Shown: positions 8,226-16,896 of the stretch, piece by piece
How positions within the stretch are numbered: the first letter of the stretch is position 1
Layout of the letters: every line of letters starts with the position of its first letter
Translations under genes and position numbers: made by a program
Assembly: GCF_023273855.1 (NCBI RefSeq)
Contig: NZ_CP096884.1
Location: 2,046,001-2,110,000, forward strand
Direction: 5' to 3'
Origin: Seonamhaeicola sp. ML3
Lineage (GTDB): Bacteria; Bacteroidota; Bacteroidia; Flavobacteriales; Flavobacteriaceae
DNA length: 64,000 bases
The notes under the pieces: generated by a model
Database searches by the model: none
What the model was told of the DNA's origin: nothing
The model's input: only the letters and a program-made list of their open reading frames with translations

Positions 8226-11200
8226 TTATTTTTTTATTGAAACAACAATATGGTCTATATCACCTTTTCTTTCGAAAACTGACTGGGATGTTCCTAAATC
8301 CAGAGCACCATTATTAAAAATTAGTTTCTGATTGTTTTTTAGGTTTACTGTTACCTCTTCTTTCTCACCTAGTATATAGATTATTGGAATTTGACAATGT
8401 GTAAAAGCGAGAGAGTTACTAGGCAATTTAATATGCCTATCAGCTCCATAAATATCTTTATAGTCAAAAACCGAAGGGTTTTTAATAAATTCAGAATCTC
8501 TTAACAACCCTGGGTTAAAGGATAGGATTCCTGATTTTACAGAAACTCCCAGTTCTCCAATTCTGCTAAGTATATCTTCTTTTACTTGTCCGGTCATTCC
8601 TGGTTGTTGAGCTCCTTTAGTAGCAGGTGTATGCGAGTAAGGGTCTGTTGGGAATGCCCCATAAAGTGCTGGTGGTTTGTGGGCTCCAATTCCCGCTTGA
8701 ATTTCATAGTAATGCTCCAATAATCTTCCAATGGTTTCTTCGCTTTCCTTTTGATTAATGGCCTCAATACAATTTTCTTGAACAGCTAATAATAATTTAG
8801 AAACCATATGCCAGTAAATTGAGCCAAGTCCTTCAAAACCGAAGAAAGTTCCAGAACGTCCAGTGAATTCTTTATGGTTAAAGACTTCTTCGAAGGTGTG
8901 CAAGATTTGATTCTCCTCTTTGGATTTTAGGTTTGAATAGGTTTCAGGGAGGTTGTCTAAAGCATCTTTTAGACTATTGGCGTTATTGAAGTTTCCGTTA
9001 AAATGATACTTACCGTTGCAATCCTTTTCGATAATGAGATTGTTTCCATCTTCAACTAATTGTGATAGTAACGATGAAGCCTCAACAGCTTTAGAAGGAA
9101 TTACGTTTTTCTTTGTAAATCGAGGTAAATCCTTATCTGGATATAATATATAACTATATTGGTCATCTCTAAAAAGAGCACTCGCTTTGAGTCCGTCTAG
9201 TAGCTCTAGCGCTTCTTTCGGCGATAAATATCCTGCGCTCAATGCGGCAACCTGTCCTTCGAGCATTTCAGATAAATACTCAATGGTTATTTCTTCATTA
9301 TTACTTACAGACATAATGTTGTAGGCATGGTACATGTTGTCATGTCTTTTATTTGCCCTTATGGTATGCTCTAAATAAGTTTTCGTTATTGTAACAAACT
9401 CCAAAATATTGGAAGTTGTGATGTCTTGTTTTTCGCCAGAGAAACTGTTATCGTAAATATTTATTCTGTAATTACTGGCAGGGGAGGCTAAACCATCAAG
9501 AATTGTTTTTCTTTCTTTATTACTAATGCTTCCCTCAAGTAAGTGACTGTGTTTTATTAACGTGTCTACGGTACTGTTGAAGAATGTAGCGAGCTCTTTG
9601 GATATTTTTATATTTTCTACCTCACTTTTCTCTAAAACCTTTTCAAAAAAGTTAAAGAAACGTTGGAGGTAGCATAGCGTGACCATAGAAACACCATTTC
9701 CAACAAGGGCATTGTTTGCATCGTTCCATTCTGGTCTTTGAGTATTTAACCAAATACCACCCTCGGGAATAAAGTTGGATACTTTGGCCAATACAGTAGC
9801 TAATAATTTTTCTATTAGGTTTACATGGTATATTTGGCCGTTAGCAGCTTTTAAAAGTGCTGCGTCCGCTCCTAATGTACTACGCTCTTCATTAATTTTT
9901 GAATCAACGTCATGATTAAAGTCTATTGTGTCCTTTGAGTTTTTCAAAATATCTTCGTAAGACTTAATCGTGTAGGGTACATTGGCGTAAACGAACACAT
10001 TTTCTGTAAACAGATTTTCTAGAGTTTTGGGGTAATGATTTTCTATAAACTCTAAAAATTTAAGTAGATAGATGATTTGATGATCTCCCCAATACCCTAT
10101 GTAGGACCAAGGGTCGTCAGGTTCTATAACTTCCCAGTCAAAACCATCTTTAGTAACACGGTATGGGTTGTAGCCGTCAAATGTTGTAGCATTTAAAAAT
10201 TTATGAATCATGCTTTCTATAAACTGAGGGTAGGCATGCGCCAAAGCCTCCCAGTTTTGAAAAATATCACGCCAGTTACCCTCGTAATCTAGAATTTTAG
10301 AACCGTCTATTTCGCTAGTAGTGTTAATAGAAAACCTGTTCCAAGGTCTACTTGGGTCGCCATGTCTTCTACTAAATTTTAAAGGTAAATACTCGTAGCA
10401 TAATCGTTTAAAATCTGCATCTGTATGTGAATCTGCAAGGGTTCTTATAGTTTTTACAGTAAAAGTTTCGTTTAAGCTGTTTACTGTAGCATACTCCCTT
10501 TGGAAAACATTACTGTTGGCTTTTTCAAGATATTTCGAAAAATCATGTTTCTCTATGGTGTAATTGTCATCAAAAATGCCTCCACGCATGATATTAAAGA
10601 GAGTATTCGAAAAATGTCTAGTGTTTGTAATGGTATCAGCAGTTTTTTGTAAACCATCTGAAGATGCCGTTAACTTCACTAAATTCTCTGTTCCCAAATC
10701 AACATCAGCTTCTAGTTCATGAATTAATTGCATATTCTCTATTATATTCTTTTCCAATTCATGTACTTGAGAGACATTTTGATTGACATTAGCAACAAAA
10801 CCCCAAGAGGTTTCGCTGTTTGCTTCTATTTGAATTGATTTGTTTATGAAATAAGCTCCTTTTTCTGCCTTTATATCTTCTTCGGGAGACACAGATTCGC
10901 CTGATCTAAAGTTATTTAACTGTATTGAAGAAAGGAGGTAAGTCGGGTTTTCGATTCCATAAGACCAAACAGTATTAGCTTTTAACGCTTCACTAGGTTC
11001 TGCTTTATCAACTATTATGGCACTTAAGGTTAAAAGGCCAAGTCCAGATTCAGGAAGAAGTTCTGTCCTTTTGTAGGCGTCTACGAGGTTACTACGTGTG
11101 TTTTGAAGATTAGATTCAACACCCCATGGTAGTAAATTTTGTAGACCGTCTAAAACATTCAGATTAATTGGGTTTAAGTTGTGGTTTATTAATTTGGAAT

Positions 11201-11681
11201 GTTTTACAAAACCAAATTTATTTGAGCTCTTCCATGAATATCTAAAAGTTAACCCCAAGTCTAGGTTTATCTCTTCGAAAACAATTTTGTTTCCGTAAAT
11301 ATTCTTGTACAGATTTTGTTCGATATTGTAAATTCCAATTTGTCTTATACTGAAAGGTTCCCAAATTTTAAGTTGATTTTCGTGTATAACTTGGAAAATG
11401 GATTTGCTTCCAGTTATATCGGCAGACTCTGTAATCTTATCATCTGTATAGTATGGAAAGAGTGCGTATTCTGAATTTTTTCTTCCCGCAGATAGGCCAC
11501 CGTTGCTAGAAATGAACATCCAATGGTTAGAGTCTGAAACAATACTCATAAAGAAGGGACGCATTTTGTCACTATTCGATATTTTATAGTATGTTTCGTT
11601 TTCGAATTGAATCAGTTCTCCTTTGGTGGTTTTCATGGTGTTTGAAACTTTAAGCGCGTCTTTAAAGATTGCAGTTGACAT
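8226..11681 (-). CDS. GH149-like beta-1,3-glucan phosphorylase (1151 aa)
   Basis: A very large cytoplasmic enzyme with no signal peptide, built like the inverting disaccharide and oligosaccharide phosphorylases of the GH94-related group: an N-terminal beta-sandwich, a helical linker, an (alpha/alpha)6 barrel and a C-terminal beta domain. The segment TQRPEWNDANNALVGNG at about residues 646-662 carries the probable catalytic acid Asp654 in a WND motif. NPYRVTKDGFDWEV and DPWSYIGYWGDHQIIY are further barrel motifs that I associate with family GH149. GH149 enzymes cleave beta-1,3-glucan oligosaccharides with phosphate to give glucose 1-phosphate, and their length of about 1100 to 1200 residues matches. 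The neighbouring GH16, GH17 and GH30 genes support this. GH161 or another GH94 relative is the alternative. Confidence 0.82.
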   Translation of the reverse strand: MSTAIFKDALKVSNTMKTTKGELIQFENETYYKISNSDKMRPFFMSIVSDSNHWMFISSNGGLSAGRKNSEYALFPYYTDDKITESADITGSKSIFQVIHENQLKIWEPFSIRQIGIYNIEQNLYKNIYGNKIVFEEINLDLGLTFRYSWKSSNKFGFVKHSKLINHNLNPINLNVLDGLQNLLPWGVESNLQNTRSNLVDAYKRTELLPESGLGLLTLSAIIVDKAEPSEALKANTVWSYGIENPTYLLSSIQLNNFRSGESVSPEEDIKAEKGAYFINKSIQIEANSETSWGFVANVNQNVSQVHELEKNIIENMQLIHELEADVDLGTENLVKLTASSDGLQKTADTITNTRHFSNTLFNIMRGGIFDDNYTIEKHDFSKYLEKANSNVFQREYATVNSLNETFTVKTIRTLADSHTDADFKRLCYEYLPLKFSRRHGDPSRPWNRFSINTTSEIDGSKILDYEGNWRDIFQNWEALAHAYPQFIESMIHKFLNATTFDGYNPYRVTKDGFDWEVIEPDDPWSYIGYWGDHQIIYLLKFLEFIENHYPKTLENLFTENVFVYANVPYTIKSYEDILKNSKDTIDFNHDVDSKINEERSTLGADAALLKAANGQIYHVNLIEKLLATVLAKVSNFIPEGGIWLNTQRPEWNDANNALVGNGVSMVTLCYLQRFFNFFEKVLEKSEVENIKISKELATFFNSTVDTLIKHSHLLEGSISNKERKTILDGLASPASNYRINIYDNSFSGEKQDITTSNILEFVTITKTYLEHTIRANKRHDNMYHAYNIMSVSNNEEITIEYLSEMLEGQVAALSAGYLSPKEALELLDGLKASALFRDDQYSYILYPDKDLPRFTKKNVIPSKAVEASSLLSQLVEDGNNLIIEKDCNGKYHFNGNFNNANSLKDALDNLPETYSNLKSKEENQILHTFEEVFNHKEFTGRSGTFFGFEGLGSIYWHMVSKLLLAVQENCIEAINQKESEETIGRLLEHYYEIQAGIGAHKPPALYGAFPTDPYSHTPATKGAQQPGMTGQVKEDILSRIGELGVSVKSGILSFNPGLLRDSEFIKNPSVFDYKDIYGADRHIKLPSNSLAFTHCQIPIIYILGEKEEVTVNLKNNQKLIFNNGALDLGTSQSVFERKGDIDHIVVSIKK

Positions 11682-11707
11682 TTTTAGCTTGTGGTCGTTA
11701 AATATTA

Positions 11708-11740
11708 ATAAGGCTAGCTAGTTTTAATAGCTAGCCTTAT
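11708..11740 (-). terminator. Perfect 13-bp stem-loop inside the glucan operon
   Basis: The arms ATAAGGCTAGCTA (11708-11720) and TAGCTAGCCTTAT (11728-11740) are exact complements around a 7-base loop. The hairpin starts 8 bases after the stop codon of the 922-residue binding protein and ends 26 bases before the start of the phosphorylase gene. On the minus strand the bases after the stem are T-rich but not a pure T run. It could be a partial terminator or an RNA-stabilising hairpin that lowers expression of the cytoplasmic genes relative to the surface proteins. Confidence 0.6.
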
Positions 11741-11748
11741 GGTATGTG

Positions 11749-14517
11749 TTATTCTAATACTATATCGTCGAAATAGTAAGTTCCGCTAGAAGTAATGGCG
11801 CTATCGGCTTGATCATTATCAGGTTTTATAACCAATCTGAAATATGACGAAGGTGCAGGCATGGCCGTAAAACTAAATGTTACTTCTGTCCATGTGTTCG
11901 CCTCGGAAACCGTAGCAAAAGCTCCTGGTGGATTCCCTACGTTAGGGTCATCCTGAGCGACCTCAAAACGGAAGGTAGTATTCGGTTTACTAGAATAAAT
12001 TTTTATTTTAAACGTTCTGTTTGTTAAATCAGGGAAATTAGAGGCAAAGTTGTTTTGGATACCCGCAAAAAATTCTGCACCTGCATTCTTTTCAACTTTC
12101 AGAACATAATCTGATGTATTGATTCCACTTTTGTCAGGGTTTGCAACTAATTCAGAAGAAATCGTTCCGAAATTTTGGCTTGCTAAGAAAGTTTCGCATC
12201 CTTCAAAGTTAACGGGGAGTGCCGATGCTGCAACAAGTTCGCCCGAACAACCGCCACCAGAACTTCCTCCAGTGCCACCACCAGAACCTCCGTCTCCTTC
12301 AACTTTGGTGATGTCGTCTATGTAAAGAGAACCAGTGTTTGGCTTAGTTCCATCTTGATTTCCTACGTCTGGACGAATCAATATTCGGTTTACTCCAGCT
12401 GGAATGTTTTCTAATGTGAAAGTGAGTTCTACCCACTCATTGGCAGTAGTAATTGTTTGTACATTACCAACGGGTGCATTTGTTCCATCTACTTCTACTT
12501 GAAATAAAACATTGGTTGGAGCTACAGTGGAATAGAATTTTGCTTTGTAAACAGTGGTTGCTTGGTCTAAACCATCTCCGAAAACAAATCCTATGCCACC
12601 CCACCATTGGTTGCCATTGTTGTATGATGCTTCGTAGACATTAGCGCTAGTATTGATTCCGCCAGAAACTGGGTTGGCGATTAACGCCCCTCCGGTTTCG
12701 AATTCACCAACAGTAATTCCTGTTAGGTTATTTTCGAAATCTAGAACTACAGATTCTGTAGCACTACTTCCTCCTGATCCAGAACCGTATAGCATTAAAT
12801 CATCAAAATAATATGTATCTGTATTATTCGCATTAAGGTCAAAGAAGATTACTATTTTATTGAATTTACCACTATCTGCAGCATCAAAAGGGAACATGAG
12901 TTCTTCCCAACCATTAGTTACTGTTGTCGTCGTGAATTTCTCTGTATTATTACTTGGCATGCCAATCTCTTCCAGTTTAATTCTAACTTCTGTATTAGCT
13001 CTAGCAGACCATACTTTGATTTTTAATCCGGTGTTGGCGTTAAAGTCTAATTTTGCATCTAAATCTATCTGGTTATTGTCCCAAGGATTGTTGCCTAATT
13101 TGGTGATTTTTCCAACTTTACACGATTTATTTACATCGTTATCAAAGTCTGGGTTGTCAATCCATTCAAAATCGGCTCCATCTTCAATAATGCTAGATGT
13201 AGGGTCTGTCATGAATGTTAAATTGAAATCTGCTCCTCCCAAGGATTGCATAGCTTCGGCTTCGCAAGGGTCTGCAACTTCTCCGGCAACTTGTTCAATA
13301 TCATCTATATAAAACGTTCCTGCTGCTGTTCCTGGGCCATCAACAAACAAAACCATATCATTATATGATGCATCTGAAGCTAGGGTGAATGTCAATTCTT
13401 CCCATCCAGAACCTGTGTGGTTTACATCGGCTTCAACAGGGTCTGCAGTACCATCTTCGAACTTCAATTTAATTGGTAATGCTTGATCTGAGTAAAGTTT
13501 GAATTTTATGCCTTTGTCTGTTGTGAAATCAACCGGTGTGTCTAAATTGAAAAACGCGTTTTCCCAATTAGCGCCTACATTTACTATTTTTCCCACTTTA
13601 CTGGCCTCAGAATTAATACCTGATAATTCTGGATTATCAACAACTTCAAAAGATACATTGCCAACAATTTTAGCGGCATAATCAATACCGTTACAATCAA
13701 AATCTATAGGTACTTCTAAATTAGTCTGTAAACAAGGAATGTCTGTTGTATCTATTTGTGATATTCCATCTATATAAAATTTACCAGAAGTAGTTCCTGG
13801 GCCATCGACGAACATAGTAAATCTAGAATAACTTGAAGCAGAATCGAAGGTGAAGTATATTTCTTCCCAACCAGTACCACCGTGACTTGCTGTAGTTTCT
13901 ACAGGTGCGCCAGTACCTTCTTCTAATTTTAGTAATACATCAATGGGTGTATTAGACCAAAAAAGTACTTTTATCGTTTTCTTTTCTGTTAAATTGATAG
14001 GTGCTCCTAAATCAAAAAAGAACCCTTCAAAAGCAGCACCACTATTCGTGATTTCCCCAACTTTTGATGCGCTAGTATTTGCTCCAGATGGATCTGGGTT
14101 ATCTACTACGGCAAAAGCTGCTCCATTGAATGTAGAAGCCTCATATTTAGTGTTTTCACCATCAAAAGAAATTGGTAGTGTGGCCACCTCTGGTATTAAA
14201 ATAGTGATTTCGTCTTCAAAAGTATCTGAGGCCCCAGCTATATTATTTGCAACTAGACTTACGGTATATGTGCCGTTTTCATAAACTTTAACGGGGTCTA
14301 TTAGTGTGGAGTTACTACCATCTCCAAATGCCCATTTATAGGTATTGGCATTTTCTGATATATTTATAAATGTAACTGTTCCCGTATCTATGTCTATAGT
14401 GTAGGTAAAACCTGCTAAAACTCTAGGTAGAACAGTCTCATCGTCTTCACATCCTAAAAAGGATAAGGTCAATATCAATATTGATATATATTTAAATGTT
14501 TTCATTAATTGTTTCAT
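11749..14517 (-). CDS. Multi-module surface glycan-binding lipoprotein with PKD domain (922 aa)
   Basis: A lipoprotein (Cys23 after ILTLSFLG) whose acidic tail EDDE fits the surface-export signal described for Bacteroidetes lipoproteins. A PKD domain covers about residues 31-107 (KWAFGDGS). Five related beta-sandwich modules of about 130-150 residues follow; each starts near a WxDNPxxSG-like segment (VVDNPDPSG, VVDNPELSG, ANPDKSG), has a GWEE-like strand, and ends in YIDDI or YFDDI. A Gly/Ser linker precedes the last module. No catalytic motif is seen. It is most likely a surface scaffold that binds laminarin and plays the part of SusE/SusF-like proteins. It is followed downstream by a strong hairpin and the phosphorylase gene. 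Confidence 0.85.
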   Translation of the reverse strand: MKQLMKTFKYISILILTLSFLGCEDDETVLPRVLAGFTYTIDIDTGTVTFINISENANTYKWAFGDGSNSTLIDPVKVYENGTYTVSLVANNIAGASDTFEDEITILIPEVATLPISFDGENTKYEASTFNGAAFAVVDNPDPSGANTSASKVGEITNSGAAFEGFFFDLGAPINLTEKKTIKVLFWSNTPIDVLLKLEEGTGAPVETTASHGGTGWEEIYFTFDSASSYSRFTMFVDGPGTTSGKFYIDGISQIDTTDIPCLQTNLEVPIDFDCNGIDYAAKIVGNVSFEVVDNPELSGINSEASKVGKIVNVGANWENAFFNLDTPVDFTTDKGIKFKLYSDQALPIKLKFEDGTADPVEADVNHTGSGWEELTFTLASDASYNDMVLFVDGPGTAAGTFYIDDIEQVAGEVADPCEAEAMQSLGGADFNLTFMTDPTSSIIEDGADFEWIDNPDFDNDVNKSCKVGKITKLGNNPWDNNQIDLDAKLDFNANTGLKIKVWSARANTEVRIKLEEIGMPSNNTEKFTTTTVTNGWEELMFPFDAADSGKFNKIVIFFDLNANNTDTYYFDDLMLYGSGSGGSSATESVVLDFENNLTGITVGEFETGGALIANPVSGGINTSANVYEASYNNGNQWWGGIGFVFGDGLDQATTVYKAKFYSTVAPTNVLFQVEVDGTNAPVGNVQTITTANEWVELTFTLENIPAGVNRILIRPDVGNQDGTKPNTGSLYIDDITKVEGDGGSGGGTGGSSGGGCSGELVAASALPVNFEGCETFLASQNFGTISSELVANPDKSGINTSDYVLKVEKNAGAEFFAGIQNNFASNFPDLTNRTFKIKIYSSKPNTTFRFEVAQDDPNVGNPPGAFATVSEANTWTEVTFSFTAMPAPSSYFRLVIKPDNDQADSAITSSGTYYFDDIVLE

Positions 14518-14536
14518 TGTCTTTTTTTATTTTGAG

Positions 14537-15403
14537 TTAGTTACTTCTATTGTATACACGCACATAATCTACCAACATGGTTTGTGGGAATACGGTTTCA
14601 GCATTGGGTGAACCAGGTAATTCTCCACCAACAGCTACGTTAAGTATGATGTAGAATGGACCATTATTGAATACCCATTCCCCTTGGTCATCGGTTTCTT
14701 CAGAAACATCCTCTGGCGTTATTTGGTTATAAAGTACATCGTCTACATAAAAATTGATATAATCTGGTCCCCATTCTATACCGAATACGTGAAATCCGGT
14801 ATCAAACCTGTCATTTTCCAATTCATAAGATTTGCTTATGGATTCCCCTGCTGAATATCCCGGCCCGTGAACGGTTCCGAATATTTTAGAGGGTTCGTCT
14901 CCTAAATACTCCATGATATCTATTTCTCCTATTTGAGGCCAAATTTGTGTACCATTGGCATCATCTCCCAAGAGCCAAAATGCTGGCCAAATACCTTTGC
15001 CATAGGGTAATCTAATACGAGCCTCGTAACGTCCATAAGTTTGTTCAAACTTACCTTTAGTCAGTAGTCTTGCTGAGGTATAAGCAGCTCCTTCAAACTG
15101 TTCTTGTTTGGCTGTAATAATGAGTACACCATTTTGTACTGTTACATTTTCGGTACGGTCGGTGTAATATTGTAGTTCATTATTTCCCCAGCCATTGGTG
15201 CCTGTACCAATATCATAACCCCATATTTCAGAATTAGGAGCACCATCAGTATTAAATTCATCTGCCATCACCAAATTTGTAAAACTGGCGACGGTCTGTG
15301 TGTCGTCTGTTTCACAGCTGGATAGCATAAAAAGGAAAGCCATCACGAAAGTGGTGAAAAGCACCTGTTTTGTTATTGCTTTGTATATGTGTTTTATATT
15401 CAT
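14537..15403 (-). CDS. GH16 laminarinase lipoprotein (288 aa)
   Basis: An endo-beta-1,3-glucanase of family GH16 (laminarinase type). The lipoprotein signal ends at Cys30 (FMLSSC) and is followed by ETDD, an acidic tail that fits surface display. The catalytic signature GEIDIMEYLG gives nucleophile Glu160, Asp162 and acid/base Glu165. The upstream segment GIWPAFWLLG and the C-terminal LVDYVRVY are typical of the beta-jelly-roll fold. The length corresponds to a bare catalytic domain with no added carbohydrate-binding module. It lies between the two multi-domain binding proteins with gaps of 19 and 32 bases. Predicted role: first cuts in extracellular laminarin. Confidence 0.95.
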   Translation of the reverse strand: MNIKHIYKAITKQVLFTTFVMAFLFMLSSCETDDTQTVASFTNLVMADEFNTDGAPNSEIWGYDIGTGTNGWGNNELQYYTDRTENVTVQNGVLIITAKQEQFEGAAYTSARLLTKGKFEQTYGRYEARIRLPYGKGIWPAFWLLGDDANGTQIWPQIGEIDIMEYLGDEPSKIFGTVHGPGYSAGESISKSYELENDRFDTGFHVFGIEWGPDYINFYVDDVLYNQITPEDVSEETDDQGEWVFNNGPFYIILNVAVGGELPGSPNAETVFPQTMLVDYVRVYNRSN

Positions 15404-15435
15404 TGTTACGTTTTATTAAGTTTTATGTTGTCTAG

Positions 15436-16884
15436 CTACTCTGAATAGAAGTAAATGTTATCTAATATGAAGTCAGGTCCTCCGGCTAATATTATAGCTC
15501 CTAGGTTGTTCTTTTGGGAGGTAAGATCTCCACTTAAAGGAATATCAATAGACGACCAAGAACCCGGTGTTAGTCCGTCTGCAGTAAATCTAAAGTCTTT
15601 ATCGTCTCCATCAGGTGCACCTGTAAAGACATTAGTTTCTATTTCACCATTACCGCCCACGTCTCTTATTTGGAATTCTACACTGGTATCTGCAGATTGT
15701 GAGTAAATATCAACGTGCATGTGGCTTAATGTCGAAGCATTTACTGTATTGTTAAAAATAATTCCCGTGAAATTGTTATTAGAGTAGATTAACACATTAT
15801 TACCATTTAAATCAGCAATTGAAGTCTGAGTCGTCGAACCTCCAAAACCAGGATTGAAATTAATAGCCGTTTCTGATGTGTAGGCATCACTAAATACGGA
15901 TTTAACAGCAGCAGCTGGTCGGTTTGGTGTTGGGGAAGCTGGTAAATCACCACTAGATGTCACCTCAAAAGAACCATTAGCTTCAACACCGGCCAAACTT
16001 GCTGTTACCTTTGCCGTTCCTTGATTAAGAATGGTAATAATGCCTTTTTCATCTACCGAGGCAACACTAGGGTTTGATGAGGTAAATGAAAAATACGATG
16101 GAGTTGTAAATACGGTTACATTGCTCCCATTAACATTTGATGTTTGAGCTAATCCAACGCCTAAGTCAACGTTGCTACCGTTAAATGACTGCTGCACAAT
16201 ATCCTGTCCAAATAAGATACTAGGTTGTTGTTGTGCTATGGTTCCTAATTTTTCAAACTTGAGCTCATCAATCCAGAACGTCCAAGCTATCTCATTGCCG
16301 TTAGGCCCATCTGCAAAAGGATCAAACCCCCCTGCGGAAAACAAGAACATCCCAGTTTCTTGAATTAATTTTGAAGCATCTGGTATTGGAATTATATATT
16401 TCTTCCATCCAGATGTCATTTGAACAACCGTTGTAACTGCATAAGAGGGGTCACTTTCTGGACGGTCAAAATCAGTTCCAAATCCAACTTCTACAGTTCC
16501 AGATGTAGTTCCTAATGCCCAAAATGTAAGTGCGTCATATCCAGTAAGGTTTCTTCCTGCTCCACGGTCTTCAAAAATCCCACCTATAAAGTTTCCGTCT
16601 GGGTCGTTAGAGGCAGGTACATCAATTCTAATAGATGATCTTCCTTCGTAAGCCACATTGGTGTCTACACCAAAACCCTCTGTATTAGCACCTGACTTAG
16701 GATCAAAAGATCTGAAAAATTGATCTGTAAGTCCAACGGGGTCATCTATGTAGATTTCTGCTGTATTTGGGAAAGTAGCAAATACGGCTTCATCTGAAAG
16801 TTCTCTTTCGCAACTAATGAGAAGCGTAAACATGCATCCTAAAAAGAATGTCAATTTTGTATATGTAAGTTTTATATTTTTCAT
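15436..16884 (-). CDS. Surface glycan-binding lipoprotein with Big_2-like domain (482 aa)
   Basis: A lipoprotein (Cys25 in TLLISC) with an acidic tail ERELSDE. The N-terminal beta-sandwich, about residues 50-215, resembles carbohydrate-binding modules and ends in FWIDELKFEK. A bacterial Ig-like group 2 domain lies at about residues 235-310 (SSNPSVASVDEKGIITILNQ). A second beta-sandwich of about 165 residues ends with DFILDNIYFYSE. The modules recall those of the 922-residue protein, and no hydrolase motif is visible. It is encoded between the barrel-fusion gene and GH16 with 12- and 32-base gaps. I read it as a second laminarin-binding surface protein of the SusE/F or SGBP type. Confidence 0.8.
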   Translation of the reverse strand: MKNIKLTYTKLTFFLGCMFTLLISCERELSDEAVFATFPNTAEIYIDDPVGLTDQFFRSFDPKSGANTEGFGVDTNVAYEGRSSIRIDVPASNDPDGNFIGGIFEDRGAGRNLTGYDALTFWALGTTSGTVEVGFGTDFDRPESDPSYAVTTVVQMTSGWKKYIIPIPDASKLIQETGMFLFSAGGFDPFADGPNGNEIAWTFWIDELKFEKLGTIAQQQPSILFGQDIVQQSFNGSNVDLGVGLAQTSNVNGSNVTVFTTPSYFSFTSSNPSVASVDEKGIITILNQGTAKVTASLAGVEANGSFEVTSSGDLPASPTPNRPAAAVKSVFSDAYTSETAINFNPGFGGSTTQTSIADLNGNNVLIYSNNNFTGIIFNNTVNASTLSHMHVDIYSQSADTSVEFQIRDVGGNGEIETNVFTGAPDGDDKDFRFTADGLTPGSWSSIDIPLSGDLTSQKNNLGAIILAGGPDFILDNIYFYSE

Positions 16885-16896
16885 CGTAGTCTTATT

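Noticed and set aside
12860-13312. A 150-residue open frame on the plus strand
   Set aside because: It is antisense to the repeated modules of the binding protein, with low-complexity Ser/Leu/Pro composition typical of a shadow frame.
11749-14517. Repeated DNA segments in the 922-residue protein gene as a CRISPR array or tandem repeat
   Set aside because: The similarity is at protein level between modules of about 140 residues; the DNA copies are diverged and there are no short spaced repeats.
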